Of a stretch of 64,000 nt of DNA, positions 26,865 through 41,057 are shown piece after piece (position 1 is the first letter of the stretch; each line of letters starts with the position of its first letter). The notes below the pieces were generated by a model, which was not told the origin of the DNA, did no database searches, and worked only from the letters and a program-made list of their open reading frames with translations. The DNA is taken from NCBI RefSeq assembly GCF_902833645.1, contig NZ_CADFGE010000005.1:62001-126000 (forward strand), in the 5' to 3' direction. A program made the position numbers and the translations under genes. Origin of the DNA: Paraburkholderia fungorum (GTDB taxonomy: Bacteria; Pseudomonadota; Gammaproteobacteria; Burkholderiales; Burkholderiaceae).

Positions 26865-27635
26865 ATGCATCTTCCCTCGATCCATCGCCCGCGGAAACGA
26901 ACAGCCCGGCCAGTCTGCAGCGCCGTGTGCGTCGCGCTCCTTCTGTTGTCGCCATCTCTGCGCGCTCAGGACGAAAAGCCGGGTATCGCCTTTTCCGCGA
27001 TCGAGCCCGGCGCACCACTGCCATCAGGCTGGAAGAACGTGCCGGTCGTGCGCGGCAAGCCCATGACGCAATACACGCTCGTTCACGAAGGTCAGACCGC
27101 CGTCCTGCAGGCGGACGCGAACCGCTCTGCGTCTGCGCTGATGCACAAGGGCAACATCGATCTCGCTCGCACACCTGTAGTGGCATGGCGCTGGAAAGCA
27201 GAAGGACCGATCGAGGGGGCCGACAACCGCGTCGGATCGAAGGAAGACGCGCCAGCGCGACTGGTGTTCCTATTTGACGGCGACAAAAGCAAGCTATCGT
27301 TTTTCGACCGCGCCAAGATGGATCTGGCAAGGCGCCTGGGTGGCGAGGAGCTGCCCTATGCCACGCTGATGTATATCTGGTCGACCACCGCCGCGCCAGG
27401 CACCGTCATAGCCAACCCTCACACCGATCGCGTGCAGATGATCGTGGTCTCCGGTCTACCCGGCGACGCGGGTCAGTGGCAAAGCCTACGCCGCAATATC
27501 GTGCAAGACTACAGACGGGTTTTTCACGAACCGCCAGGACGAATCAACGGCTACGGGCTGTTAACCGACACCGATAATACCGCTACCACGACGCGTGCCT
27601 GGTATGGAGACGTCGAGTTCCTGCCCGGGCCTTGA
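26865..27635 (+). CDS. DUF3047 exported protein
   Basis: A 256-residue protein: basic N-terminus and signal peptide (VCVALLLLSPSLRAQ), then the DUF3047 domain with VAWRWKAEGPIEGADNRVGSKEDAPARLVFLFDG and the later SLRRNIVQDYRRVFHEPPG and GLLTDTDNT. The frame is open to 26835, but ATG 26865 gives the better signal peptide. DUF3047 proteins are widespread in beta-proteobacteria and uncharacterised; the Trp-rich beta domain suggests periplasmic carbohydrate or ligand binding, which is speculation. Confidence 0.82.
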   Translation: MHLPSIHRPRKRTARPVCSAVCVALLLLSPSLRAQDEKPGIAFSAIEPGAPLPSGWKNVPVVRGKPMTQYTLVHEGQTAVLQADANRSASALMHKGNIDLARTPVVAWRWKAEGPIEGADNRVGSKEDAPARLVFLFDGDKSKLSFFDRAKMDLARRLGGEELPYATLMYIWSTTAAPGTVIANPHTDRVQMIVVSGLPGDAGQWQSLRRNIVQDYRRVFHEPPGRINGYGLLTDTDNTATTTRAWYGDVEFLPGP

Positions 27636-27971
27636 TGACGCAAAGGCGGCGAACCAACTGAGTCCATCAGTACGATACGAGTAGCTGGCTTTCAATCCTC
27701 GCGCCGTAAGCAAGCATTCTCCTTGCGGCAACGACAGCTTTGCGACGGCATCGCTCAGCGAGTGCTTCGGCGACGTTCGGTCGTTCGAGCGAGGTCTTAG
27801 GCGAGCATCCGAACGTCTGATCCGCCCAGCAAACCGACCTAGCCCGATTAGTTTTCACTTCGACCCTTTGGCAGCCCTGGACAGGTCTTCCTCTCAAGAG
27901 CGTGCAGGTAAAATTCGATAACGGAGCGTGAACCATAGACTCAGCGCTGCGAGGCGATAAGGCGCATCAAT
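27636..27971. other. Gap with unsupported frame
   Basis: About 335 bp. A minus frame (27667-27936, 89 codons) is open but has no ribosome site or recognisable domain. A TTCGACCCTTTGGCAG-type string near 27857 recurs in altered form at about 30708 and may be residual repeated DNA. Confidence 0.35.
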
Positions 27972-28091
27972 ATGGACACCATGATTGGTGGCTGGAGAAT
28001 GTTCAGCATTGGATTGATATCGATCCTTGCTATCATCGTCCTGGCCTTCGGGGCATTGGCGTTGATCAAGTACCTATCAACCCTGAAGTAG
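27972..28091 (+). CDS. Small single-span membrane protein (39 aa)
   Basis: A 39-codon frame (MDTMIGGWRMFSIGL...) dominated by one strong hydrophobic helix (LISILAIIVLAFGALALI) with a short basic tail. A weak AAGG lies upstream. A second short frame starts 15 bp later (ATG 28107, MDAALTQVRLLAQAVRERLEQQ) but seems to be cut by the integrase remnant near 28200. Both resemble the small helper proteins of metal or respiratory loci, which is only an impression. Confidence 0.45.
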   Translation: MDTMIGGWRMFSIGLISILAIIVLAFGALALIKYLSTLK

Positions 28092-28246
28092 CGAGCGCGG
28101 CGTCTAATGGATGCCGCATTGACGCAGGTCAGATTATTGGCGCAGGCGGTCCGGGAGCGGCTAGAACAGCAAGGCGACTGCGTAAATAATTGCCTGTCCA
28201 GACGTTCCGGATCGGGGCGCCTGTCACCAACGGTCCGGGCGAGACC

Positions 28247-28936
28247 TTACCAGTCGATGCGGTGCTTTTCCTCGGTTTCACGGTGGCGCTCTTCGTCAGG
28301 CGTGTGAAGGTAGGGGTTGGTGCTTGTCAGCGACGCGTGACGCAGGTTGTCGCGCACGGTCCGCAGATCGGCGCCGCCGTCGGCCATGTGCGAACCGGCT
28401 GTGTGACGCAACCAGTGGGCGGAGGCCTGTTCGAGCAGATCCGCCTGTCCCGCGAACCTGTCGCCGCGCAGCCTCAGATGTCCGGCCGGGCCGGCAAAGA
28501 TGCCCTTGACTATCGTGTGCAGCGCGGCGTGGGTCAGCGGCTTCATGGATTTGCCCAGCGGCAGCACGAGCGGCGTGTCCTCATGCCGGGCGGGCAGGGC
28601 GGACGGGCCGCGGTCGCGCCGGTAACGCCCAAGCTCCACCATCATTTCCGCGGAGGCGGGTACCAACCCCTCCTTGTTGCCCTTGCCCAGCACTTCAAGC
28701 CACCAGCGCTCGTGACCGTCGGCATCGCGTCGGCAGAAGAAGCAGCCCATCGTGTTGCCTCCGACCTCGGAGATGCGCAGGCCACCGAGATAGAACAGCG
28801 TGAACAGCCACCGTGCACGAAGTTAGCGCTCCCGCTCGCGCGGAGTGTCTTTCGGCAGGCTGCCGATATACACATTCACTTCCTGCCACAGCTCGCGGTC
28901 GAGATAGCGTGTGATGCGTGGCTTTGAGCGGCGCCC
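28247..28936 (-). pseudogene. Tyrosine recombinase (integrase) with in-frame stop, N-terminally truncated
   Basis: The minus strand encodes the C-terminal half of a phage-type integrase. It reads RRSKPRITRYLDREL, then a TAA stop near 28826-28828 in place of a codon in PRERER*LRARW, then LFTLFYLGGLRISEVGGN with the catalytic Arg, HWLRHTAGSHMADG with the HxxR motif, and RTVRDNLRHASLTSTNPYL with the Tyr. The N-terminal half is missing beyond about 28936. It is one of two broken recombinases that bracket the 29-41 kb region. Confidence 0.82.
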
Positions 28937-30143
28937 TCTGGCGTAGACAGCATTAAAAGTGTCACAGCCTCGACAATAAAACCGTCATTTCGCGCGTTGG
29001 TCAGTCAATGTCCCGAAAAAAGCGTGTCGGCTCAATGACTTGGCGCGAGCGAACGAAAATCGTCACTGCCGCCGGTCCGCAAACGTGTCACTGCGGAATC
29101 CGCTTGGGTCGCCTCCCCTGCGTTGCGGAGCGCAAAAGCTAGCATGGGGAAAGCTTGACGGGCGGACTCTTTATTTGCGATTCTATGATACGTTATCCTG
29201 ATCTACGGCTGTGGCGAAACGGTGTGGCGTCATAGCGCGCCGCGCTGCCACTGGTACGAAAGGATGCGGTGAATTGTACTGCCATCGGCGTCCCAGAGGG
29301 GCATGGCCGAAACGATGCGAGAACCTCCACATCGGCCGCATCCCTTGCTACGTAAGGGATTCAACTCCAGTCTTCGTCCACTCCCTGCGCCCGAACTGAC
29401 AGGATGAATATACCTCGGTCACTGAACAGAACCCTCTGATCCTGGTTCAATGATATCTAACGCGGGGCATCGCGCTAGATAAGAGTAAATGTATGCCGCA
29501 TTCCTAACTGTATATATCTAGTTGCGGTCATCTAACGCTGCTCGCTGGCCCTCTGCGGTTAAGCAAGAGCTGCTGATGGCGCGGCCCAAGCGCGGCACCT
29601 ATGCGGCGGCTACAGTTGACGAGCAACCCCGGTCGCCACCGAGAATCACCCGTAAGATCAGATGGTTACGACAAAAGTCACTGAGCGCGATGCGAAGTGA
29701 CAAAGTTAATACGGACTTATGCGAAGTGACAGTTTCATTTCGTTCCGATTGCAAGCAAAAGTGTCACTACAACGGCGAATCGGTCCGACATTTCGAGACT
29801 CCGTCGGTGACACATTTAATTTGGCCTACGCTAATGGTGCTGTTCACGCGCATCAGCGATGCAACAGCATCGGGCTCACCCGTCCGTGGAAAAATGTTCT
29901 CGCGCAGGCCGTCGACTTACTTGGAAGAGAGTACCAGGTCCGCTGTCAGGGCGTAACGACGTTCGAATGACCGACACGGGCGGGAAGATGGTAACGGGGC
30001 GGGGCCGTCAGCGTACTCTAAACGGCGTTGAACCGGTCTAACCGAGCCGTGTGAAATGGGGTATCGTGAAGAAATTATCGAACGCCAGGCTCGTCCGCGC
30101 CGCGCCTGAGCGTGTAACGTCTCCCTAGTCAGGCGGTCTTGCC
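28937..30143. other. Decayed mobile-element DNA without a supported gene
   Basis: About 1.2 kb. Short strings such as AAGTGTCAC and GAAGTGACA recur in both orientations at about 28960, 29080, 29696, 29723 and 29760, as expected from relics of insertion-sequence ends. Frames here (for example 29522-29956) show no domain. GC is lower than in the surrounding genes around 29.4-29.5 kb. Confidence 0.4.
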
Positions 30144-30500
30144 ATGATCCTGTATCGCACCGAGCCCGATTCCCCGGTCATCGAAATTTCCGTCGAAGGC
30201 AAAATCACCGACCACGATCTGCGCGAAGCCATTGAGCGCATGCGTGGTGATCTCGAACTGAACGGCAAGACCCGCGTGCTCGAACACATCGAACATTTCG
30301 CCGGCATCGAGCCGAGGGCGCTGTGGACCGATATAACGCTCGGCGTTTCCGTGGCCCGCAAGGTCACGCGCGCCGCCGTGGTGGCCGATGCGAGCTGGGT
30401 CCGTGCCTCGATGCATCTGGCGCGGTTCTTTACGAAGGCCGAAGTCAAGGCGTTCCACGTCGACGAGCTGGAGCAGGCGCGCGTCTGGATCAACACCTGA
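30144..30500 (+). CDS. SpoIIAA-like (STAS-fold) protein
   Basis: A 118-residue cytoplasmic protein of the SpoIIAA-like family: alternating strands and helices (IEISVEGKITDHDLREAIERM, TRVLEHIEHFAGIEPRALW, RAAVVADASWVRASMHLARFF). These proteins resemble STAS-domain anti-sigma antagonists and CRAL-TRIO-like lipid binders, but lack the usual phosphoserine context and have no known role. No kinase or sigma factor gene is near. Typical length; ATG start. Confidence 0.8.
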   Translation: MILYRTEPDSPVIEISVEGKITDHDLREAIERMRGDLELNGKTRVLEHIEHFAGIEPRALWTDITLGVSVARKVTRAAVVADASWVRASMHLARFFTKAEVKAFHVDELEQARVWINT

Positions 30501-30979
30501 GCGCCGCCCGGTGAATTTCGTCGAAATGAGCGCGCGCGAGCCGGGACGGAGTGGTAGTCGGGCGAGGCTTTAAGATGGGGAGTTTTGTGCGCTACAGATT
30601 TGCTACAGTAATGGTAGCAAGCCATATCCGACAGGCCGTGCGCCTGTCATTCCCCCTGAACTATCGCCGCGCTTGAAAACCTGGCCAAGTGACTTTGGGC
30701 GTTCCAGTTCGACCCTTTACAGTCCTTCGGTGGGCCTCTTCGGAAGTCCGAACCATGATGAATAACGGTCGATCACACCCGGATCTGCGCGACTTCAGCG
30801 TAACCTGCGGCGTCTCATGTTGTCGGATCTGCTAGATAGCCGGTTGCGCCCCGTCGGCAATGATGCGGAGCAAGAAACATGTCTGGGCGTGTTGCGTGCT
30901 TAAGGCATCCATAAGGTATCCCCGATACCATCTCCGCCACTCCCAGCAGACGGGCAACGGACGCGAAACGTCGAATCGG
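30501..30979. other. Gap between the SpoIIAA-like and methyltransferase genes
   Basis: About 480 bp without a supported gene. It includes a TTCGACCCTTTACAG-type string near 30708, similar to one at about 27857. Base composition becomes less GC-rich toward the methyltransferase. Confidence 0.35.
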
Positions 30980-31918
30980 ATGTTTAAGCAGGTTGAGAAT
31001 CGTTCAGTGAATACCGAAAGCTCCGACATTTGGTCAGAATGGCTTTTAAATCACCGCCACGGCGGTGACGCCGGGCATGAGAAAACTATTCGCGCTGATG
31101 TCACGCGATACGCGGATCGTGTCCTTGACGCTGCAGGTTTAAGCGAAGGTATGACGCTCGCGGACATAGGCACTGGAGACGGTCTGGTTGGTTTCCGTGC
31201 AATCGAGCGCATTGGCCCATCGCTAAACGTGCTAATGACTGATGTTTCCAGACCGATGTTGCGTTACGCGGAAATGCTCGCGAATCAACGCGGTATTCGA
31301 CAACAATGCCAGTTTTTTAATTGCTCTGCAGATTCGCTCGCCGAAATCGACGATGCGTCGGTTGATGCCGTGGCGACGCGCGCGGTCCTAGCCTATGTTG
31401 TCGACAAAGTCGCCGCGATGCGAGAGTTCTACCGGATCCTCAAACCGGGTGGACGCATCTCGATTGCCGAGCCCGTTCTCCGCGATGAAGCGTTCGAGGT
31501 GTGCGCGCTAAGGAAACTGGTCGACGGAATCGGCCCCGCGTCTGACGATCCATTCTTTCCGCTGATGCTCCGCTGGAGGTCTGCGCAATTCCCAGACACG
31601 GAAGAAAAAGCTCGTCAACTTCCCATTACCAACTACGGCGAACGGGATCTCATCCGTTTTGCGATGGACGCGGGCTTCACCGAAATCCATCTTGAGTTAC
31701 ATATAGACGTTTTACCCGCCAACGCGCCTTCGTGGGAAGTATTTGTTAACAACTCGCCTCATCCATTGGCTCCAACACTTAAGAGTATTCTTGAGGACAG
31801 GTTCACTGCGGAGGAGCGGCAACTCTTCGTATCGAGGTTGCGACCATTGGTTGAGAGTGGCCGACAGTTGTCTGCATCACGAATTTCCTACGTCACCGCG
31901 GTAAAGCCGCGTGGGTAG
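30980..31918 (+). CDS. SAM-dependent class I methyltransferase
   Basis: A protein of about 312 residues with motif I LADIGTGDGLVGF, a motif II region LNVLMTDVSRPML, motif III-like SVDAVATRAVLAYV and the post-motif EFYRILKPGGRISIAEP, as in UbiE-like methyltransferases. The C-terminal half (about 190-312) is a helical extension that probably sets specificity. The frame is open to 30860; ATG 30980 is the better start, and GTG 31008 is another option. Codon use is less GC-rich than the neighbours, suggesting transfer. Substrate unknown. Confidence 0.8.
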   Translation: MFKQVENRSVNTESSDIWSEWLLNHRHGGDAGHEKTIRADVTRYADRVLDAAGLSEGMTLADIGTGDGLVGFRAIERIGPSLNVLMTDVSRPMLRYAEMLANQRGIRQQCQFFNCSADSLAEIDDASVDAVATRAVLAYVVDKVAAMREFYRILKPGGRISIAEPVLRDEAFEVCALRKLVDGIGPASDDPFFPLMLRWRSAQFPDTEEKARQLPITNYGERDLIRFAMDAGFTEIHLELHIDVLPANAPSWEVFVNNSPHPLAPTLKSILEDRFTAEERQLFVSRLRPLVESGRQLSASRISYVTAVKPRG

Positions 31919-32048
31919 TTGGACACGCGGCCCCAAGTCCGCTCCGTTTCGATGATGCGTCGCCCGTTTTCGTCAGCAATGATTGCGGCTGGCAAAAATC
32001 GAAAAGAGTACGCGAAACAGGCGGTTCGGCGGATACTCTGCGAACTGA

Positions 32049-32444
32049 CTAACTAAATATTTCTTCCGCGAATCCGGCGAATCGAGCGTGAAGAATAACC
32101 AGATGGCGCCGCGGACAAGTTGCCGAAACCGATACGAGACTGTGCCGAGCATCGAGAAATTTCGCATCGTTGCGGCCGATGGCAGCCACGAAGGCGATCC
32201 ACGCGACGCATCTTATTGCGCCCACCATACCTAGCACCAACGCTGCAGCCGAGAGTCGAAACATGGTTGTCTCGAACAGATGCTCTGGCACTCCGGCCAA
32301 AAAAATGGTTGCGAGCGCAACCAACTGAATAGACATCGCCGCCACAGACGCCGCTATCAGATGCGCACGAAAAGCACGCACGGTCTCTGGCGCCTTCAGG
32401 CTAGGCATCCACCTTGCCGAATTGAGCCTCGGTATCGTTCTCAT
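32049..32444 (-). CDS. Possible small membrane protein
   Basis: A 131-codon frame with two convincing hydrophobic segments (AHLIAASVAAMSIQLVALATIFLAG and LSAAALVLGMVGAIRCVAWIAFVAAIG). The last 30 residues are less convincing and no ribosome site is seen. It may be the start of a larger, decayed gene. Confidence 0.4.
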   Translation of the reverse strand: MRTIPRLNSARWMPSLKAPETVRAFRAHLIAASVAAMSIQLVALATIFLAGVPEHLFETTMFRLSAAALVLGMVGAIRCVAWIAFVAAIGRNDAKFLDARHSLVSVSATCPRRHLVILHARFAGFAEEIFS

Positions 32445-33021
32445 TTCGGTTCGAACACTCGCACAACTTTACCAAGCCGTTTGGCGTTGATTATCAGATT
32501 AAGTGCTAATAGTCTCATGACCGGTTTACACTCTACAGAACGTACCTGATGGAAACCTGAAGTATTCCTAACAGGACACCTTCGATGGAGTATCCACGAC
32601 AACCTCAGGCGCATCAAGAAGGGATACTGGTTGGTGCCATTCTGTAACGCGCCCCCAAAAAAGGGGCAGATCAGTGCATTCTGGCCGCAGCCCACGCCCA
32701 TGGCGTAGTCTGGAATCAGCTACGTTCGCGGCACGCAAGAAAACTGCTAGGTGGTCTGCCGCGAAAGCAAACAAGCTGAGCGCGTTTGTCGGGAAGTGCC
32801 ATGCCACAGCGCGTCACGTACAGGCCCAATCGTGATCGAGACACTCGGGATGCGCCACTCGGGCATCCGCTGCTTGTGGCAACGTACCCACACCGGTCGC
32901 ATGTGTCGCACAACACACCGTGCTTCCATCATTCCCTTCGCGTTGAGTTCAAAAATATCCTATTCTGCCCCGGACGAGTTGACATCTTCCATCCGTTCGA
33001 CTTGAAGACAACGCTGACAAA
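32445..33021. other. Gap upstream of the cytochrome pseudogene
   Basis: About 575 bp with no supported gene. Near 32978 the string GTTGACATCTTCCATCCG occurs; related GTTGACA-type strings recur at 53.8-53.9 kb and may be the end of one insertion sequence. Confidence 0.4.
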
Positions 33022-33635
33022 ATGATCCTCGGTCCACGAATGCCCGTGATTGCGTTGCTTGCCGCCGCTGGCCTCACCTTGACGCCAGCCCTCGCACAAA
33101 GTGAGGGTGGTGTCCGCATTGCCATGCAGATTTGTTCCGGCTGCCACGGTGTAGGGGGGCGTAGCGAATCGCCGATGTTTCCGAAACTCAATGGGCAGAC
33201 CCCCGAATACATCGAAGCCCGGTTGACGGGATTCCGCGAGCACGCGCGCGGTGAAAACACTGCCCGCGATTACATGTCGGGCATGGCCGCCCTGCTGGAC
33301 GCCGCCGCCGTCAAGTCGTTAGCGGGCTATTTCTCGCACCAGCCGGCAACGCGAGGCGCGACTGGAGACGTCGCCTTGACGGCCAAGGGACAGGAAATCT
33401 TCGAACGCGGCCTGCCGGATAAGGGCGTGCCGGCTTGCGCGACATGTCACGGCGCGGAGGCCCAGGGAGCCGGCGCATTCCCACGGCTGGCCGGGCAACA
33501 CAAAGAGTATCTATTGCATCAGTTCGAGGTTTTCAAAAACGGTATGCGTGGCAATGCGCCTTGATGAGCGCGGTAGCGCATACCTTGAATGACGAACAGG
33601 CCAGGGCCGTGGCGGTCTATCTGCAATCCAAATAA
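33022..33635 (+). pseudogene. Di-haem cytochrome c (c4-like) with 3' frameshift
   Basis: Exported cytochrome with signal peptide (ending ALA) and two haem sites, CSGCH and CATCH, each in a class I cytochrome fold, as in c4. The reading frame stops at 33564 after GMRGNAP, but shifting by one base near 33555-33560 continues with MSAVAHTLNDEQARAVAVYLQ to a stop at 33635, exactly the family C-terminus. A one-base deletion (or sequencing error) therefore removes the last helix. The first of three neighbouring damaged genes. Confidence 0.82.
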
Positions 33636-33819
33636 GATATTCCCCGCTTGGCGGGGCGGCAGACTCTGAACAAGCTATTCCGTAGGCTAGATGATCTTGA
33701 TCAATGCGACGCTGCCAGGGCACAGCGAGATTCACTCATGCCTGAATGACTCGCCTTCGCTACCGATTCCTTAAAGGAAGAGTGCGACGCGGTGCGACAC
33801 TGCAGAGGGAGAAACGACC

Positions 33820-34890
33820 ATGACGTTCGCTCTTGCCCGCGACCGAACATCCCGCTGCCTGCTTCGCCGCGCCTGGATTGCCGTACTGGCGGCGCTTTGC
33901 CTGCTCCAGGCCTCTGCCGCCCATGCGTTGCCCATATTCGCACGACAGACGGGGCAAAGTTGCGTGGCGTGTCACGCCGGCGGGCAATTTCCTGAACTGA
34001 CACCCTACGGGCGCTGGTTCAAGTGAAATGGCTATATCATCGGCGAGCGCACGATTCCGCTAGCCGCTATGGCCACTGTCGATCTGAGCAAGACAAGGAA
34101 CAACCTGGACTCCAACGGGATGCCCATCAATCCAAAAAACGGCCTTCCGATGTTCGATTCGGCCAGGATTTTCCTTGCAGGCAAAATTACCGATCATATT
34201 GGCGGATTCGCCCAGTTCACCTACTCGAATTACGATCACCAGAACGGTGACGGCCAATGGCAGGGTCGTTGGGGGTCGGACAACACCGATTTCCGTTTTG
34301 TGGACAGTATCATCGGGGACTCCAGCGACCTGATACTCGGCCTGACCCTGCACAACAATCCCGCCGTGCAGGACGTATGGAATAGCGCGCCGGCATGGAG
34401 CTATCCCTACATTTCGTCGACAATTAGCCCCGTCGCCAACACCAGCAAAAGCAGTGCAGCCCATGACACTCCCGCCCGGCTGGAAGCATGTCTCACGCTG
34501 CAGTTCGAATTGCTCCTCGGTGGCCCGTACACCTATCCAGGGCCGGTCAAGGTTGCCGGAGATATCGACGCCCAACCCGAAATGTGTCAGGACATGACGA
34601 CCGCCCATAAAGACGTCGGCGTTCCTGGCTGCGTGTTCGATCAGTTCATGGTAGATCTGGTCGCAACGCTGCAAAGCAAACTACCTGCCGCGGACTTCGC
34701 CGCACTGACTTCGACTACAAATGGAACCTACCCGCTCACCGCGACAAATTCCGCGGGCATACCGGTTGGCACGAAGTTCCAATTCAGTGCGGTTCCGACT
34801 CTGTTCAACCTGCGCAGCACAATCATACGCGCTACGCCCGGCGGCCCGCTTTATCTGCCTCCTACGGTTGCAACGTCATATTCAGGCTAA
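33820..34890 (+). pseudogene. Exported mono-haem protein interrupted by an in-frame TGA
   Basis: An exported protein with signal peptide (ending AHA) and one haem motif SCVACH, then GGQFPELTPYGRWFK followed by TGA at 34024-34026. The same frame continues with NGYIIGERTIPLAAM and KITDHIGGFAQFTYSNYD for a further 288 codons. The family normally reads through this point, so the TGA is a nonsense lesion. Homology-like text fades after about 34440 (SPVANT), so the 3' part may be rearranged. It may belong functionally with the cytochrome at 33022. Confidence 0.7.
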
Positions 34891-34913
34891 CGGCTGCGCG
34901 AAGCACACGCGTG

Positions 34914-35573
34914 ATGGCTGGCGTTGCTATAGCGGCGTGCGTGAGCGTCGCTGCGATTGGCAGGATGCACACGTCACAGGGGCGGCATCTCCTGGTCAAA
35001 CTCGGCGTCCAATGTCCAGTTGATACGGTCGATTCCAACGTCGTTCTATCCATGCGGAACCACGCAATTTCGCGGGAAAGAGGATCAACTGCGGCGCCAG
35101 ACCGTCCGGCGCTGGGACTGCAGCTTGATCGCAGTACCGAGCCGGAAGTGGTGGAAAAAATGGCTCGCGACAACGTGCGTTGCGATGAAATATCACGCGA
35201 CTTTCGCTACCTGCGCTGTCGGGGCGTACCGGCGCAACTGCTTCGCACAAACGGGCCACCTGTGAGCGAAATATGGTTCAGCTTCGGACCGGATGGGACA
35301 CTGATGGCGATCAACCTGTACCGCCGGGACATGACCAAACCCGAGGCCAGTCAGAGCTGGCGGATCGCCGTGTAAAATCTCCGGAACGCCCTTGGAATCC
35401 CGACGTCGATCGCGGGTGATACGACCTTGACCTCGCTGATGGAAAAACCCGTGGCGGTGGCGAGGGTGGAATATGCCTATTCAGACTACGTCGCGACAGT
35501 CACCGCGTCTCACTTGCCTTATGGAGGGCTGGCAGTGCGCGAACAGTACATGTCGGCGACATCCTTGCAATAA
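34914..35573 (+). pseudogene. Hypothetical exported protein split by an in-frame TAA
   Basis: The frame from ATG 34914 encodes an N-terminal hydrophobic segment and a domain ending GPPVSEIWFSFGPDGTLMAI, stopped by TAA at 35373-35375. The next codon onward, in the same frame, continues as coding-like sequence (NLRNALGIPTSIAGDTTLTSL, VARVEYAYSDYVATVTASHLPYGG) to a stop at 35573. A single nonsense change in a gene of about 220 codons is the simplest view. No family is recognised. Confidence 0.55.
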
Positions 35574-35706
35574 AGATGAATGCTGGAAGGGGGCACCCGA
35601 CATCACGCCGGGCCTTCCTTGAGTGGGCCAGCGTGCTAGTGGCGGCATTCGAAAACCCCGCCGGTTTTGCGGCATAGTCGGTAAAAACTAAGCTTAAGGG
35701 GAAGTC

Positions 35707-35904
35707 GTGGTCCTTCTGATTCTGGATATACCAAAAGCCGAACTCCCTGACTTGCAGCGCGATCTACAGGTGTTTGGTGGTGCAACACTGGTGCAGGATG
35801 CGTGCTATATCACGCTAGGGATTAAAGCCCGATACATGCTGACGGTGGACGAAGGCTTTCTGGAAAGTTTCCCTCGATGGAAACCCCACACAATCAACCA
35901 ATGA
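35707..35904 (+). CDS. Small hypothetical protein
   Basis: A 65-codon frame starting at GTG 35707 after AAGGGGAAG. The product (VLLILDIPKAELPDLQRDLQ, then FGGATLVQDACYITLGIKARYM) looks globular and coding. No family recognised. It is alone between decayed DNA and the large chemotaxis hybrid. Confidence 0.45.
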   Translation: MVLLILDIPKAELPDLQRDLQVFGGATLVQDACYITLGIKARYMLTVDEGFLESFPRWKPHTINQ

Positions 35905-36423
35905 CCATCAGCGCCAGCGCGTGCTGCACGGTGAGCGTTTACGGGAAGGTGGCGACAGAAGGGTGCGATCTGAGCCGTCCTGATCCTTTCGAACTCCCCA
36001 CGGGTGTTCGACCTCTTTCGCAGTCTCCACTCGCTAGCGTTTCCATGCCGGTGATTGCGGCTGGCTCGCGCTCGCTCAGGTGCTCTACGAATGAGTTACA
36101 CGTAAGACAACGCTGTCGAAATCAGGAAGTGGCTGTCAGCTACGTAGCATCACTTCAGTCGTCACAGTTTGCGAACGTCCGCTGCCGAGAAAGTTGGCCG
36201 GCCGCTTGGGGGCGATCACGGAAATTCGGATACGGATATTTGCAGCCGTGCTGTATGGTACGTCAGGCATACCGTTGTAAGTCTCCTTTCATGCCAACGC
36301 GTTTTCGCGTGCTCCGTATCCAACGTCCGCCACCGGGCGTGAAATGCCTCTGCACCGGGAGTTCGATCAGTGGCGATGTAATAGGCGCTACACTGGCGCT
36401 CCAGCGGTCTTGAGCGGTGTACC
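35905..36423. other. Gap before the CheB-CheR hybrid
   Basis: About 520 bp; only unsupported frames. It presumably contains the hybrid's promoter. Confidence 0.35.
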
Positions 36424-40461
<4,038 letters not shown>

Positions 40462-40708
40462 TGCTCGCGACAACGACAGCTAACCGCCGGCGCGCCGGCA
40501 GCCGTATTTCGCAGAAACTCAACGTATGCGCGACACCTGCGACAAATCAGCCTGCCAGGTAACACGGATCCGCGACTATGAGCGGCCGCAATTGGCTGAG
40601 GCTCTGACATTCCATGCAACTGGTTAGCGGGCAGCGATGGGTCCAGCTTGTGTGAAAACGCATGCTGAACGCCTCAACTGAAGTAACGCGTTCAGACCGG
40701 GCGGCCAC

Positions 40709-41008
40709 ATGAAGCGATTCGTTGAACGCGAAGACCGTAAGCGGGCTGTCCTGCTGCCCGAGTATCTCGAAGACTATGTCTCCGCGGACAATCCGGTGCG
40801 CGTAGTCGACGTCTTTGTCGACGAGCTTGATCTCCATCATCTCGGCTTCGACGGAACCGCGCCCGCAGCAACGGGGCGGCCCTCGTATCATCCATCTGTA
40901 TTGCTCAATATTTATATCGACGGCTATCCGAATCGGATTCAGTCCAGTCGGCGTCTGGAGCATGAGACTCAACGCAATATTGAACTTATGTGGCTACCGG
41001 GTATTAAG
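40709..41008 (+). mobile_element. IS1182-type transposase fragment (N-terminal)
   Basis: The frame MKRFVEREDRKRAVLLPEYL, then DYVSADNPVRVVDVFVDELDL, GRPSYHPSVLL and SRRLEHETQRNIELMWL is the N-terminal part of IS1182/IS5-like transposases (DUF772 domain). Similarity ends abruptly at about 41008, where AT-rich DNA begins, so the rest of the element was lost, probably when the recombinase-bearing segment at 41058 arrived. Confidence 0.8.
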
Positions 41009-41057
41009 ATAAGTATTCCTATCTCAATAGACACATCTTTACACTAAACTTCAGATC

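Noticed and set aside
26581..27330. Long minus-strand frame (249 codons)
   Set aside because: It overlaps the DUF3047 gene on the other strand and shows no domain.
28190..28927. Long plus-strand frame (245 codons)
   Set aside because: It is the shadow of the integrase pseudogene on the minus strand, which shows the family motifs.
34024..34026. In-frame TGA read as selenocysteine
   Set aside because: No SECIS-like hairpin was recognised, the position is not a known Sec site, and neighbouring genes also carry lesions; nonsense is simpler.
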